Assembly: GCF_036330325.1 (NCBI RefSeq)
Contig: NZ_JAZDRO010000001.1
Span: 124,001-188,000 of the forward strand
Source of the DNA: Hyphobacterium marinum
GTDB lineage: Bacteria; Pseudomonadota; Alphaproteobacteria; Caulobacterales; Maricaulaceae
Reading direction: 5' to 3'
DNA: 64,000 bases
Position numbers and translations under genes: made by a program. The notes below the pieces were generated by a model that worked only from the letters and a program-made list of their open reading frames with translations, had not been told where the DNA came from and did no database searches. This document shows positions 25,701 to 32,124 of this stretch, in pieces. The number at the start of each line of letters is the position of its first letter. The stretch's first letter is position 1.

Positions 25701-26703
25701 AGCGTTGCGCACGAATGTCGGCCTGACCGAACGGGCCTCCGTCAATGGGAACGACGTGGGTCCAGGCAATGACGAAACCCCCATCTCCCAACACTGTAAT
25801 GGCGGGAAGACTTTGATCGAGCTGCGTTTCGGAATTGACCAGGAACGCGGCACCAACGGGGGCCGCATTGGCATCATACTGGCGCGCCAGCACAGCCGTG
25901 CCGTCCGTATCTGCACCGCTGGCAAGGTCCTGCGACCAGGTAACAACAAACCCGCCACTGGGCAGGCCGACCACGCGAGGCCGAACTCCGAACTCGACCC
26001 CATCGGCCACCTGAACGGACGCCCCTGCCGCGACACCATTGTTGTCGAAAACACGGGCATGGACCCGTTCACCGCTGCCGCGGTCATGCCAGACAACAAC
26101 GTGGCCCCCGCCTGCCAGGGCCGCGACATCAGGATATCCGCCAATACCGGGCGTATCGTCGTCCGCGCGCGCGGTTGTACTCGCGATGCCTGCGTTCGCT
26201 GAAAACTGCAGGGTTCTCAAGTCACCCGTGTAACAATTGGCCCCGCAATATATGAACCGGCTCCAGGCAGTGGCAAAACCCCCGTCGTCGCGAAGTGAAA
26301 CCGCGGGATCGCTGGCGGGGTGGTTGTTCTCGCTTGCCGGGGAAATGGCCAGTTCGCTGCTTTGCGAGGACCCGTCGCCTGCATAGAATTGACCCACGAT
26401 ATCAGTATTGTCGATGCCGGCCAGGTAACCGCCCCGGTATTTTTCCAGAACCAGGAAGAACCCCCCATCACTTGTCGGGGCGAGATCGAACTCGGGGTAT
26501 CTCAAATTCGAGTCCGCTGGCCTCAGCACAAGCTCACTTCCCGCCATCGGCGCTGACGATGTGTTCGAAACGAACGCATCGTCATTGGCGACGGGCGGTG
26601 CGGCCAGTGCCGGAGCCGACAGGGCCAGTCCGACCGCCAGGGTCAGGCTGCCAATAAGGCGGCCGGTGGAAATCCGTGTGACACGAGCAAACAGGTGAAA
26701 CAT
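22747..26703 (-). CDS. Large secreted repeat protein: seven GGF-W repeats plus VCBS-like repeats
   Basis: This encodes 1318 residues from ATG 26703; the signal peptide ends ALSAPALAAPP. Residues ~50-460 hold seven spaced copies of a [SDN]GGF/H-x-[VAF]-x-W-like strand (SDGGFFLVLE, DDGGFATAWS, AGGGHVVVWH, PSGGFVVTWS, GDGGFVIAWT, SNGGFVASWS, AGNGFVVAFR), suggesting a seven-bladed beta-propeller. Next come three cadherin/VCBS-like modules with NDTDADGDPLTITAV, TLLDGDTDPDTGE and GAFDNLNDGQSQLDTFTFTV. A segment with TATPAAGSVFDQW...C.Q resembles InlB B-type bacterial repeats. The C-terminal ~450 residues are not recognised and contain cysteine pairs. No RTX nonapeptide, LPXTG or PEP-CTERM signal was seen. 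Likely roles are surface adhesion or matrix binding. Confidence 0.8.
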   Translation of the reverse strand: MFHLFARVTRISTGRLIGSLTLAVGLALSAPALAAPPVANDDAFVSNTSSAPMAGSELVLRPADSNLRYPEFDLAPTSDGGFFLVLEKYRGGYLAGIDNTDIVGQFYAGDGSSQSSELAISPASENNHPASDPAVSLRDDGGFATAWSRFIYCGANCYTGDLRTLQFSANAGIASTTARADDDTPGIGGYPDVAALAGGGHVVVWHDRGSGERVHARVFDNNGVAAGASVQVADGVEFGVRPRVVGLPSGGFVVTWSQDLASGADTDGTAVLARQYDANAAPVGAAFLVNSETQLDQSLPAITVLGDGGFVIAWTHVVPIDGGPFGQADIRAQRYDSAGSPVGTEFTVNVATATQQIDVDLAPLSNGGFVASWSSNGTTTDDPDGYGVRARVFDAAGAGSAELAVNATTAGDQGRSRVAPLAGNGFVVAFRSSEGATSQILARVFTYPPIPASTSSPLPVLANDTDADGDPLTITAVNGTAISADADFSGAGPITGPLAGPVTLPSGAVVSLGSDLTYDPTAAPFAIALPGGTTGSDNFTYTISDGSLTDTANVTVTVTGVNDAPSADNDTLSVGEDAAAANVTATLLDGDTDPDTGETAQLAVTAINTTGTQGQAVFNAGTVTYGPNGAFEGLAQGQSTTDVFTYTVSDPGGLSAVGTMTVTVNGANDAPVPGDVFGTVSEDSVPADITAAVLGGVADPDSGDTHTITAFDATGTQGSVALAAGQLTYDPRGAFDNLNDGQSQLDTFTFTVTDANGASGTATARITVTGLSDVLTVSTSGLGTGQVTSAPGGITCGDGGNDCSEEYDAGLSVVLTATPAAGSVFDQWTSGPCTGQSGTCQVDLGGDVSADARFELASPPDGRIVAATLPGARSGYVGGPDITAFLSVVSRATTPAQDCRVTAPGTPPFAFSYRMLDGSNQPTGPADPRFDLTNGQTLSFILAMTPQTATGDGGYVFQPAIVCDNATLAPIDGVNSVLLSIGAAPVPDILSIAATQSGDGVIRVPASGNRVGILSAAAINIGAGDGVSGPGAATITVFPDTGTASLPLTVTVCETNSIGVCLAPRSASVTSVIASEAKLFAVFVRVDEGASIPFDPANARVFLRFRSEDNVIRSVTSAAVTSPAPSSDIAETVLAGRWSILVRQDTGDWPSLERGSLHVLGNGRAVLASGGMARLIDVTAQPGPDGTVVFTTGGAAGVALLSGTIRLGDALADQPGTFWGVRDDRSTTESDWSGLAGSYDGITVASDGTIAGSYLGCSATGSATRSPDGAAGLRTGGVSLSGCALQGRYTAILDPAANDQESPALILANGDRGWRVTR

Positions 26704-26886
26704 GGGCGAACCTTGAAAAAAGCGATCACGTGCCGGATCGGGCACGTCGTTACCCAAAGCCCTACGAAAACGGACACGGCCAGAACAGAGTCAATGTATT
26801 GCGAGAGTATCGCAATCCCGCCCGCCCGTTAAGGAAAATCGATGCACTGACACCCGATGTCACGCACTGGCTGTCTCTTAAGGGAA

Positions 26887-26963
26887 TGGCGCACCCATCA
26901 GGATTCGAACCTGAGACCTCTGCCTTCGGAGGGCAGCGCTCTATCCAGCTGAGCTATGGGTGC
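26887..26963 (-). tRNA. tRNA-Arg (anticodon CCG), CCA encoded
   Basis: The minus strand folds as a full cloverleaf of 77 nt: acceptor GCACCCA/TGGGTGC, D-arm GCTCAGCTGGATAGAGC, anticodon stem CTGCC/GGCAG around loop CTCCGAA (anticodon CCG), T-arm CAGG-TTCGAAT-CCTG, and GCCA at the 3' end (discriminator G plus CCA). It lies between the large secreted protein gene and the antiporter fusion gene. Confidence 0.96.
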
Positions 26964-27054
26964 ATGCCGGAGCCGGTGTGACATACAGGCCTTCTGAAGC
27001 CTGTTCAATCCGGCTTTCATCGCGGGGGCACAACACCTTATATGTTGCGGCATC

Positions 27055-29055
27055 ATGGACTCCGCCAATTTCATCCTTCTGGCCGCGACCGGCCTCGTCA
27101 TTCTGGCCATTGCCGGGGCCGCGATCACGCGCCGGGCCGGAGCCCCGCTTTTGCTGATCTTTCTCGGCCTGGGGATGCTGGCCGGCAATGAAGGGCCCGG
27201 GCCACTGCGGGTCGAGGCGCAGGACGGGGTCTATATCTTCGGATCGGTCGCACTAGCGCTGATCCTGTTTGACGGCGGATTGAGTACCCGGCTTCGGCGG
27301 CTTCGCGGTGTGCTGCGCCCCTCGCTGACGCTGGCGACCGCCGGGGTGATGATCACGGCGGGCATAACTGCCGTCGCCGCGCGCCTGCTGTTTGATCTGG
27401 GCTGGGTGGAAAGCCTTCTGATGGGCGCGATCGTGTCCTCGACAGATGCGGCCGCCGTGCTGATGCTGATTGCAGGCAGCGATGTGCGGGCGCGCCCGCG
27501 TGTCGCGACGACGCTGGAGGCCGAGTCCGGTTTCAACGACCCGATGGCCGTCATCCTGGTGGTGACTCTGGTCGAATGGCTGTTGCGCGGCGGGCCACCC
27601 AATCCTTTCCTTGCCGGGCTGGCGATCCTGTGGGCGCTGGTGGCCGGCGGCCTGATCGGCTGGTTCGGCGGACGGGCCATTGCCTGGGTGGAGCGCCGGA
27701 TCGGCCTGCCCATCGGGCTCTATCCCATCTTCGCCGTCGCCTCGGCGGTCTTCCTGTTCTCGCTGGCCCAGGCGATCGAGGCGTCGGGCTTCCTCGCGGC
27801 CTATCTCGCCGGGGTTGCTTTTGCCGCCGCGCCGGACAAGCGGGCGGAAGAGCCGACGGTGCGGTTTTCCGACGGCATGGCGTGGCTGTCGCAGATCGGC
27901 CTCTTCCTGATGCTGGGCCTGATGGTCACGCCCTCGCATGCGATTGCGGTCGCTCTTCCCGCGCTCGGCGTGGCCCTTGTGCTGATCTTCCTCGCCCGGC
28001 CACTGGCTGTGCTGCTCTGCCTCTTCCCGGAGAAATACCGGCGCAGCGAGCGCGCCTTCATTGCCTGGATGGGTTTGCGCGGGGCGACACCGATCTTCCT
28101 CGGGGGGTTTCCGGTCATTGCGGGCGTGGAGAACGCCAACCTTTATTTCTCGGCAGCCTTTGCGGTCGTCATCGCCTCGCTGGTGATCCAGGGATGGACC
28201 GCGGGACCGGTCTCGCGCCTGGCCGGGATCGCGCCGCCGCTGGAAGGCCAGGGCCGCTGGCGCAATGCCGGTGCAGTCGCAGGCGTGGCCGGCGGGTTTG
28301 CCGCCGTCATTTTTGCCCTGTCGCTGGGACTGACCTTGCGCGACACGCGCGCGCCCCTGACCGAAACCGCGAGCGTGGGTGAGTTGCGCGAAATCGTGGG
28401 CGGTGTCGTGGGTGAAGCGGCGCGATTGCGCCTCGCAGGCCTGCCCGAGGACTGGGCCGCGCTTCCGGCCATCGAGCGCCGGCGGCTCTTCACCCAGATC
28501 GTCGCGGGCCTGATCGAAGAGGAAAATCAGCGCATCCTCGCCGACCGGCGCGAAATTCTCACCATGCAGGCACGCGAGGCGGCGGGCGAGGCTTTCAGCC
28601 TGCCCCAACAGGCGCGGCGCGATACGCTCGCGCGGCGCTATGGCGGGCGGTATGGGGATCTTGATGATGTGCTGGCGCGGGCCGACATCATCCCGCCCTC
28701 GCTCGCCGTGGCGCAGTCCGCCATCGCGACGGGCTGGGGGTTCAGCGATGCGGCGCAGGACCGCAATGCGCTTTTCGGGCGCTTCCCGAGCGGCGGGTTC
28801 GACAGCCTCTCAGCGTCAGCGGAGGACTATGTCCTGCACCTCAATTCGCATCCGGCGTTTGAAGGATTCCGCGACGCGCGGGCCGGTCTGCGCGCGTCCG
28901 GCGCGGCGATCACGGGTACGGCACTGGCGGGCGAGATCGGGCCTTACGTCGCGGACGGGCCGGCCTATGTGGACCAGGTCGAGGCCATCCTGGCCGGGCC
29001 GGACGGGCTGGACCGGTATGATCCGGTGCTTACGGAGGGTGAAGGCGGCGGCTAG
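27055..29055 (+). CDS. CPA1 cation/proton antiporter fused to Bax-like glucosaminidase domain with lost catalytic Glu
   Basis: This encodes 666 residues. Residues 1-390 are an NhaP2/CvrA-type CPA1 antiporter with about 12 helices. Key motifs are LILFDGGLSTRL, the S-T-D of IVSSTDAAAVL (129-131) and the ion-site Asn161-Asp162 in EAESGFNDPMAVIL. One more hydrophobic helix (about 404-427) then leads to a soluble part. Residues ~475-645 match E. coli Bax and FlgJ-type glucosaminidases: IEEENQRILADRREIL, LARADIIPPSLAVAQSA, TGWGFS, RNALFG, YVLHLNSHPAFEGFR.ARAGLR and GPAYVDQVEAIL. In active enzymes the motif reads A-x-E-S-G-W-G; here Ala558 replaces Glu, so hydrolysis is unlikely. The extra helix would put this domain in the periplasm. 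The reading frame is continuous. It may sense peptidoglycan and gate the antiporter. Confidence 0.88.
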   Translation: MDSANFILLAATGLVILAIAGAAITRRAGAPLLLIFLGLGMLAGNEGPGPLRVEAQDGVYIFGSVALALILFDGGLSTRLRRLRGVLRPSLTLATAGVMITAGITAVAARLLFDLGWVESLLMGAIVSSTDAAAVLMLIAGSDVRARPRVATTLEAESGFNDPMAVILVVTLVEWLLRGGPPNPFLAGLAILWALVAGGLIGWFGGRAIAWVERRIGLPIGLYPIFAVASAVFLFSLAQAIEASGFLAAYLAGVAFAAAPDKRAEEPTVRFSDGMAWLSQIGLFLMLGLMVTPSHAIAVALPALGVALVLIFLARPLAVLLCLFPEKYRRSERAFIAWMGLRGATPIFLGGFPVIAGVENANLYFSAAFAVVIASLVIQGWTAGPVSRLAGIAPPLEGQGRWRNAGAVAGVAGGFAAVIFALSLGLTLRDTRAPLTETASVGELREIVGGVVGEAARLRLAGLPEDWAALPAIERRRLFTQIVAGLIEEENQRILADRREILTMQAREAAGEAFSLPQQARRDTLARRYGGRYGDLDDVLARADIIPPSLAVAQSAIATGWGFSDAAQDRNALFGRFPSGGFDSLSASAEDYVLHLNSHPAFEGFRDARAGLRASGAAITGTALAGEIGPYVADGPAYVDQVEAILAGPDGLDRYDPVLTEGEGGG

Positions 29056-29429
29056 TGCAGGTCGGCGAGGCCCGCACCGGCATCGCCGTCACCGTCATTG
29101 TCCTGATCCGCGTTATCGCGGCGGCGGGACCCGAAATCATCGCCGTCGGTCTCGTCGCGGCGGCGGCGTCCGGCCGCTGATGCGCCAAGGAGGCCCAGCC
29201 CCACGCCGCGCCCGTCGTCATGGCCCTTGTTCATGGGCGCAACGCGCGCGCCGCGCATGATCCAGCCATAGACGATGAGACTGGCAATCGCGCTGACACC
29301 GATCAGGACAATCGCCGCGATCCATCCGGCCTGTCCCTGCGGGTTTAAAAACACGCCGAAGACATAGGCCAGAAAGACGAAGAGCGGCGCGGCGACGAGG
29401 ATCGCGAAAATCTTGCGGAGCATGCGCAT
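29052..29429 (-). CDS. Two-helix membrane protein with acidic/basic tail
   Basis: This encodes 125 residues. Two hydrophobic helices (about 8-28 and 36-58) are followed by a charged tail alternating RRRRDE, DGDDFGSRRRDN and DQDNDGDGDAG. The tail is probably cytoplasmic and disordered. No family was recognised. The stop shares CTAG with the antiporter fusion gene on the other strand. It faces that gene tail to tail and lies downstream of an ABC ATPase gene, with a gap of about 120 bp. Confidence 0.6.
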   Translation of the reverse strand: MRMLRKIFAILVAAPLFVFLAYVFGVFLNPQGQAGWIAAIVLIGVSAIASLIVYGWIMRGARVAPMNKGHDDGRGVGLGLLGASAAGRRRRDETDGDDFGSRRRDNADQDNDGDGDAGAGLADLH

Positions 29430-29548
29430 GGCGGGCCTCCCTTTTAAGCGGTTTCAGACCCATACTGGACGCACCGGAAGGCGAAAAAGCGGCAGGGTTA
29501 AATCGCGAATCGCGTTCGCATACGCCTGCCAGGGGAAGAATTCGCGCG

Positions 29549-30523
29549 TCAGGCGGCGTTGTCGCGCCCGTAGGTCAGGGCCATGAAGACGTCTTCGAGG
29601 TCGGGTTCCTCGGTCCGCAAATCGCCGATCCGCGCGCCGGACGCATTGTAGCGCTCGATCATTTCAGCGACGGAATCACTGCCGGATTTGTAGGCTATCG
29701 CCAGCGCGCCATCGGCGCGGATCTCGGCCTTGTAGCGCGAGAGCGTTTCGGGCACGGCGTCGAGCGGGCTGGCCGGTTCAATGACCAGAGTCTTGGTGTC
29801 GAGACGTTTGAGGAGCTGTTCCTTGGGCTCGCAGGCGACCACTTCGCCGTGATTGACGATGGCGATCTCGTCGCACAGCTCCTGGGCCTCTTCGAGATAG
29901 TGCGTCGTCAGGACGATGGTGACGCCCTGGGCATGGAGTTCGCGGACATAGTCCCAGAGCTGGCGGCGCAGTTCGATATCGACGCCGGCGGTGGGTTCAT
30001 CGAGTACCAGGACGGGCGGGTTGTGCACCAGCGCCTTGGCAACGAGCAGGCGGCGCTTCATCCCGCCCGAGAGCTGGCGGACATAGGCGTTGCGCTTCTC
30101 GGAAAGACCCACGGCTTCGAGGATCGCGTCGGTGCGGCGTTCGGCCTTGGGCACGCCGTAGAAGCCGGCCATCATCTCCAGCGCCTCGAAGGGCGTGAAG
30201 AAGACGTCCATGTTGATTTCCTGCGGCACCACGCCGATCGCCGCGCGCGCGCCGATCGGGTCACGGTCAATGTCGCGGCCCCAGACCGCGCCGGTGCCCG
30301 ACGTCTTGGTCACGAGACCGGCGAAGATGTTGATGAAGGTCGACTTGCCCGCGCCATTCGGCCCCAAGAGGCCAAAGATCGAGCCGCGACGTATCTTCAG
30401 ATCAACGCCTTTCAGCGCCTCTTTCGGCGGGCTTTTCTTCGAGCCCGCATAGGTCTTGCGCAGGTCGTGCGCCTCGATGGCAAATTCGGGCATGGTGCCG
30501 GGTCCGGGCCTTGTTGCGCTCAT
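29549..30523 (-). CDS. ABC-2 type transporter ATP-binding protein
   Basis: This encodes 324 residues from ATG 30523, preceded by AAAGGTTG; an ATG at 30493 is also possible. Motifs are Walker A GLLGPNGAGKST, the Q-loop VVPQEI, the signature LSGGMKRRL, Walker B VLVLDEPTAGVD and the H-loop LTTHYLEEAQ. The C-terminal ~80 residues are the regulatory extension usual in YadG/NodI-like proteins. Such ATPases work with a separate ABC-2 permease, but none is adjacent: downstream is a two-helix protein and upstream a toxin-antitoxin-like operon. It may energise a permease encoded elsewhere. Confidence 0.9.
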   Translation of the reverse strand: MSATRPGPGTMPEFAIEAHDLRKTYAGSKKSPPKEALKGVDLKIRRGSIFGLLGPNGAGKSTFINIFAGLVTKTSGTGAVWGRDIDRDPIGARAAIGVVPQEINMDVFFTPFEALEMMAGFYGVPKAERRTDAILEAVGLSEKRNAYVRQLSGGMKRRLLVAKALVHNPPVLVLDEPTAGVDIELRRQLWDYVRELHAQGVTIVLTTHYLEEAQELCDEIAIVNHGEVVACEPKEQLLKRLDTKTLVIEPASPLDAVPETLSRYKAEIRADGALAIAYKSGSDSVAEMIERYNASGARIGDLRTEEPDLEDVFMALTYGRDNAA

Positions 30524-30563
30524 GACAATCAACCTTTAAATGCAAACAGGACGGGGCTGCGCG

Positions 30564-30592
30564 TTGCGAAATACAATATATTCATTATATTG
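30564..30592 (+). promoter_or_regulatory. AT-rich promoter with 7-bp palindrome before the toxin-antitoxin-like operon
   Basis: TTGCGA (30564-30569) and TATATT (30586-30591) are spaced by 16 bases, a plausible sigma-70 promoter. The -10 lies inside a perfect inverted repeat, CAATATA-TTCAT-TATATTG (30574-30592), which stands out as AT-rich in GC-rich DNA. A repressor bound there would block transcription. The HTH protein of the operon is the natural candidate for autoregulation; this is inference. Confidence 0.5.
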
Positions 30593-30603
30593 GGGCATGA
30601 CTT

Positions 30604-30951
30604 TTGATCGAATACATTCGCAACACGGATGCCAAAGCTGGTGACCTTTTCGATTCCGGTGCCGAACTGGATGCCTTGCTCAAGGACGAAACGCCCAGCG
30701 CCCTGCGTCTCGCCTCGGCCATGTCGCGGATCGCACACGTCCCGCTGGCGGGGCGCCGCGTCCTGGGACGAATCTGGCGTCAGCCCGACCTGTATAAGAT
30801 CAATGCCTCGCCGCGTGCAATTTTCTGCGTGTGCAAGGCGACATCCCCGCGCACGGTCCATGTCGTTTTCACCGGTATCGTCAAGGATGAACCTGATTTC
30901 CTGGCAATCCTCGCCGAGATCGCCAGACGCCGCGCCCTGGCCGGCATCTAG
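30604..30951 (+). CDS. Putative toxin of a type II toxin-antitoxin-like module
   Basis: This encodes 115 residues from a TTG; no ATG is available in frame. It is small and basic, with strands around RRVLGRIWRQPDLYKINASPRAIF and TVHVVFTGIVKDEPDFLAI, somewhat like RelE/HigB ribonuclease toxins, but without a confident catalytic match. It lies 12 bp before an HTH gene, in the toxin-first order of HigBA-type modules. The palindromic promoter upstream fits an autoregulated pair. It could instead be a small regulator cotranscribed with the HTH protein. Confidence 0.5.
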   Translation: MIEYIRNTDAKAGDLFDSGAELDALLKDETPSALRLASAMSRIAHVPLAGRRVLGRIWRQPDLYKINASPRAIFCVCKATSPRTVHVVFTGIVKDEPDFLAILAEIARRRALAGI

Positions 30952-30963
30952 AAAGCAGTTCCC

Positions 30964-31551
30964 ATGAGCCCCGCCAAGCCCTCCAGGAATGCCGGTACCT
31001 ACCAGCGCAATCCCCGTACCCACTTCAAACCCGGGAGCAAGGCTGAAACAGCCTTCGACAACAAGCTTGCCGCGCTTGAGGCGGGTGATCTCGTTCGCGC
31101 CTGGCGCAAAACCGCGCCCGAAGGCGAACTGACGCAAAAGGACCTCGCAGTACGACTCGGCGTCACCCAGGCCCGGGTCAGCGCAATTGAAAGCGCGCGC
31201 GGCGCGGAAGGCCCCAGCTATGCCACTTTGAAAAAGATCGCCCTCGCCTGCGGACACGCCTGGCCGCTGGCGATGATGCAGGTCGCTCAGGGCACGCACG
31301 CCGCCCCTGTCATCGAAGGGAGTGTCGCTGACCGCCAGGTCGTGGAAGTCCAACTGTCCAAGCCCCTGACGCGGGGCCGCACCCGGCGGCAACGGGTCGT
31401 GTTGTACGGACTCGGTACCGCCAAGGCCCGCAAGGGTCAGAAACGCAGCGATATCATCAAGGACGTGACCGATATCCGGTCTGACCCGACCGAGATCATT
31501 TTCGACCCCCAGACGGGGATCGGGCACCTGCAGCCCCGTCATGACTCTTGA
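30964..31551 (+). CDS. XRE-family HTH protein, putative antitoxin
   Basis: This encodes 195 residues. The helix-turn-helix is in the middle (about residues 56-90): LTQKDLAVRLGVTQARVSAIES. It is preceded by a basic, Pro-rich N-terminus and followed by a C-terminal domain rich in Lys and Arg (GRTRRQRVVLYGLGTAKARKGQKR). The C-terminal part is larger than in HigA and may bind the partner protein or nucleic acid. It is 12 bp after the putative toxin and overlaps the next gene by 11 bp. It probably binds the palindrome at 30574-30592. Confidence 0.65.
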   Translation: MSPAKPSRNAGTYQRNPRTHFKPGSKAETAFDNKLAALEAGDLVRAWRKTAPEGELTQKDLAVRLGVTQARVSAIESARGAEGPSYATLKKIALACGHAWPLAMMQVAQGTHAAPVIEGSVADRQVVEVQLSKPLTRGRTRRQRVVLYGLGTAKARKGQKRSDIIKDVTDIRSDPTEIIFDPQTGIGHLQPRHDS

Positions 31552-31825
31552 ACTCGCCGGCTTCCTGCTGAGTGCTGTTGGCAGTCTGGCCATGGCAGTC
31601 CCGACGCTGGTCTTGTTGCCTCTGCGCGCGGGGGAGGCCCGCACCAAGGCCGCCAGCAAGACCTCGGGTGATCCCATGGCCAAGGCGAGCCGGCTCTTCA
31701 GCCAACGTATTCTGAGATTGACGTCCTTCGAGCGCTGGTCGTTCAGCCTGGGGCTCGGCGCGTTCGCACTCGGTCAGGTCCTGTTTCTGGTCAACTATCT
31801 CGCGCAAGGCGCGCCGGTCGATTGA
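31541..31825 (+). CDS. Small two-helix membrane protein, third gene of the HTH operon
   Basis: This encodes 94 residues and starts 11 bp inside the HTH gene. Hydrophobic helices lie at about residues 5-28 and 70-90, with a Lys/Arg-rich loop between (RAGEARTKAASKTS...KASRLFSQR). No family was recognised. The tight overlap means it is translated with the HTH protein. Membrane partners are unusual in type II toxin-antitoxin modules, so it may be an effector or an unrelated passenger. Confidence 0.55.
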   Translation: MTLELAGFLLSAVGSLAMAVPTLVLLPLRAGEARTKAASKTSGDPMAKASRLFSQRILRLTSFERWSFSLGLGAFALGQVLFLVNYLAQGAPVD

Positions 31826-31905
31826 CGCTGCCGGGCCGGGGCCATAACACTGCCCGCAACACCAATTGCGCCCGCTGGCGCAGCCTGCTTTTGGGGACAT
31901 CATCC

Positions 31906-32106
31906 ATGGCCGTAACCACCGCGCCCGAGCCGGAAATCATCATGACCACCGACCACCGCGTGTCCTGTGACGGTGGCGGAGGCGCGCTCGGTCATCCGAA
32001 AGTCTGGCTCGAGACCGGCGTGGACGGTATGGTGGAGTGCGGCTATTGCGACCGCCGCTTCATCCTCATCGGCAGCCCTGCCGACCCCAACGCCAAGCGC
32101 ACCTAG
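31906..32106 (+). CDS. Zinc-finger domain-containing protein (CHCC, NDUFS6-like)
   Basis: This encodes 66 residues from ATG 31906, preceded by GGGGAC; an upstream extension to 31822 has no homology. Four zinc ligands are in order: Cys in RVSCDGGGGALGH, His in the same block, and two Cys in MVECGYCDRRF. This is the zf-CHCC family. In mitochondria the NDUFS6 subunit of complex I carries it, and alphaproteobacteria encode a short homologue. It probably binds zinc and may help complex I. No nuo gene is in the window. Confidence 0.88.
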   Translation: MAVTTAPEPEIIMTTDHRVSCDGGGGALGHPKVWLETGVDGMVECGYCDRRFILIGSPADPNAKRT

Positions 32107-32124
32107 GCCGGTCGCTTGGGGGAG

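Noticed and set aside
27253..28608. 451-codon minus-strand open frame
   Set aside because: It is antisense to the antiporter fusion and rich in Arg, Gln, His and Gly with no motif.
30629..30967. Alternative 112-codon frame overlapping the putative toxin
   Set aside because: It is a shifted frame with Arg/Ser/Pro-rich composition; the frame at 30604-30951 has more natural composition and a gene-like distance to the HTH gene.
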